Positions 62,179-64,000 of a stretch of DNA of 64,000 nucleotides are shown one piece after another. Each line of letters opens with the position of its first letter. The stretch's first letter is position 1. The notes below the pieces were generated by a model. That model was not told the origin of the DNA. It saw only the letters and a program-made list of their open reading frames with translations, and did no database searches. The position numbers and the translations under genes are program-made. This stretch comes from Cinclus cinclus (taxonomy: Eukaryota > Chordata > Aves > Passeriformes > Cinclidae), in NCBI RefSeq assembly GCF_963662255.1, contig NC_085048.1, positions 104,064,499-104,128,498 on the forward strand, given 5' to 3'.

Positions 62179-64000
62179 AACAGATAATTGTTATCACAGA
62201 TGAAGACTGAGCATTAAATACTCTGCTCAGTAAGACTGAGATAAAATACACACAATGAAGGGAGGGAATAAAGCTGTTAAGCACACACTCCTATGGGTAA
62301 CAGAGTGCTGGACTTGCAACCAGCGAAAGCTTAAATTCCACCACATGTATCATATTTACTACGTTCTGCCAAAGAAATAGGCAGGCTGCCATGCCATTAA
62401 AGCAATTGCTCTTACCCTCTCAGACACGTAGAAATTAGATTCTGCTCCTTGAAGTCATACACTGGGGGAAGAGAAGAGCAAACAAGGGGAAGCACAAGAA
62501 AGAGAGGCAGAAAGGCATCGATTCTCCCCGCAGAGAGGAGGAGGCTTTGGGCCAGCAAGAGTTAAAGGAGTTGAAAGTGTATGGTCTGTTTCTCCCCAAC
62601 TTGGTGCAGTGACTCTGCATCCTGCAGGAACCTGTTCAGATGCTCTGATAAGTCAGACAGAATTCATGGGAGATTACCACACAGCTCCTGCCAAGCTGTG
62701 CTGCAGCGCGGGTAATAGATATGCTCCAGTACTAAATCCTAAAAGGCCCTGCTACATCTGTCAAGCATGCCCTGGAAAAGCACCCTCAGTTCAGATGTTA
62801 TCACTGCTCTGCCTGCATCAGAAGATTTAGTGTCCACCCTGGAGGTTGCTTTTGCCGCACAGTTTTCAGGGGCAAAACAACAAGGAAGAAAGATGAGAGG
62901 GAAAAGGCAAATTATTCTTGCTTAAAGCAAAAGGAATAAAGTGGTGTGCTTGCAGACTAGTTCAGCTTCTCACCCTGCATCTAGAAGGTCCCAAATCCCA
63001 CATTAAGATGGTACTGATGTTCTAAGCTGATTAGCTCGGACGTGTTCAGCTCCCTGGACTGTGACACCATGAAGATGATCTTCTGTAGAGCGACTCTTTC
63101 CCAAGGAAAGCTGAACAACAAACCCAGCGGGGGGCCACTGGCAGTGGAGAGAAGATGCCTGCCTTTGATAATTAACTTTAAAACCGGTTCTAGAAAAGCT
63201 GCTCTGGCATAAAATGAGCTTTGCAGAGCACTGTTTATGAAACAATTGCTGCTCCTCCCATTAACCACATGAGCGGGGATTTGGTCAAAAATGGTTCCAA
63301 TGTTACTTACCATTTTGCACCAAACAAACACTAGGTATAAAAGAAAAAGACATACTTATGTAATATATATAAATGAACACACAAAGACACCCCTCAACTG
63401 CAACAGCCTTGGGAATCACTCCTTTCTTAATATACTCCAAAATAGAGCCACAAATTTTAACCATCTGTCTCCTTGTTCAAATCCACAGGAAATATCAAAG
63501 TACAGCAGTGGCTCCTTTTTCACTAGGTGCATTCTCAGAGTTCAAGGGAGAAAGACTACAATTTCCTGGCCTGGCATATTGCATTTTAAACTTCTGTTTC
63601 CTGAAGCTGATTTTAAGGAGAGATAAGTTCCAGCTATTGGGATGTCAACAAGAAGAGCCCCAGGCTGTTGTATTTATAGCTCCATAATGTGGTGGAGGCT
63701 GGATTGAAAGGGTAGAGTGGGTTGGCACAGAGAAAGTCCATGCTGGACACACACCATGGGGACTCTGGCAGAAACCAGGAGTTCACCTCAGGCTGCTGTA
63801 AGACAGCCCTCCTGGCTTGCAGGTCTCCACAACTTGGATAGATTCTGTCTCTCGGCAAAGAAAATATCAGAAAGGCAAGGCATAGCGCACGAAGGCCAGA
63901 GAGTGGAAGGATCTGAGGTGGGCAATACAAACCCAAGGTTGGGGATGGAGCCCGAGGCTTCAGGACGGCTGCTGGAGAGGACAAAGGGTGAATCTCAAAA
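62179..64000. other. Unique noncoding sequence to window end
   Basis: I see no recognisable exon or named repeat. Frames of 116 codons at 62981-63331 (-) and 63634-63984 (-) and 111 codons at 63291-63626 (+) overlap one another and lack motifs. Confidence 0.5.

Noticed and set aside
62295..62350. tRNA-like or SINE-head sequence ('gctggacttgcaaccag' then 'aaattcc')
   Set aside because: The B-box is too degenerate, no acceptor stem pairing is visible, and no SINE core follows.
1..64000. Endogenous retrovirus or other viral insertions
   Set aside because: I looked for paired LTRs, primer-binding sites and gag/pol-type motifs and saw none; the only RT-type motifs are in the two CR1 copies.

Overview
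The window looks like vertebrate nuclear DNA, most likely from a bird. It is moderately AT-rich and CpG-poor, and stop codons are dense in all six frames. The interspersed repeats I can identify are CR1 non-LTR retrotransposon fossils and ancient MIR/L2-type SINE fragments. Low repeat density plus CR1 as the only clear LINE points to an avian genome; a crocodilian or turtle is less likely but possible. I found no bacterial-style genes, operons, CRISPR arrays, tRNA or rRNA genes, and no exon of a protein family I recognise. The window is best read as intergenic or intronic.

Layout: 1-14 kb is mostly unique sequence with a MIR-like fragment (1.74-1.89 kb), a CR1 3' end on the + strand (3.06-3.47 kb), a perfect 13-bp hairpin (4.35 kb) and a G17 run (13.94 kb). 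An old CR1 copy on the - strand occupies about 14.33-15.55 kb and keeps a recognisable reverse-transcriptase motif. A clear CpG island lies at about 21.75-22.19 kb, followed by a G16 run and a second MIR-like fragment (22.73-22.90 kb). A long AAGGA pentanucleotide array abuts an AAAAGC hexanucleotide array at 26.1-26.4 kb. From 27 to 50 kb there are simple repeats, some AT-rich stretches that look like candidate conserved noncoding elements, and two weakly CpG-enriched stretches (30.4-31.0 and 48.9-49.6 kb).

The richest element is a 2.3-kb CR1 ORF2 fossil on the + strand at 51.3-53.65 kb. Remnants of its endonuclease domain, reverse-transcriptase domain and 3' region appear in the expected order. 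At 55.96-56.77 kb a purine-rich minisatellite with a unit near 15 bp leaves a 434-codon open frame on the - strand, which is most simply an effect of the repeat period. The rest, to 64 kb, is unique sequence with short microsatellites.

Nothing here shows genes working together. The most plausible functional candidates are the CpG island and the TAAT-rich block at 36.3-36.66 kb. All CR1 and MIR calls rest on family consensus patterns known to me, not on a search.
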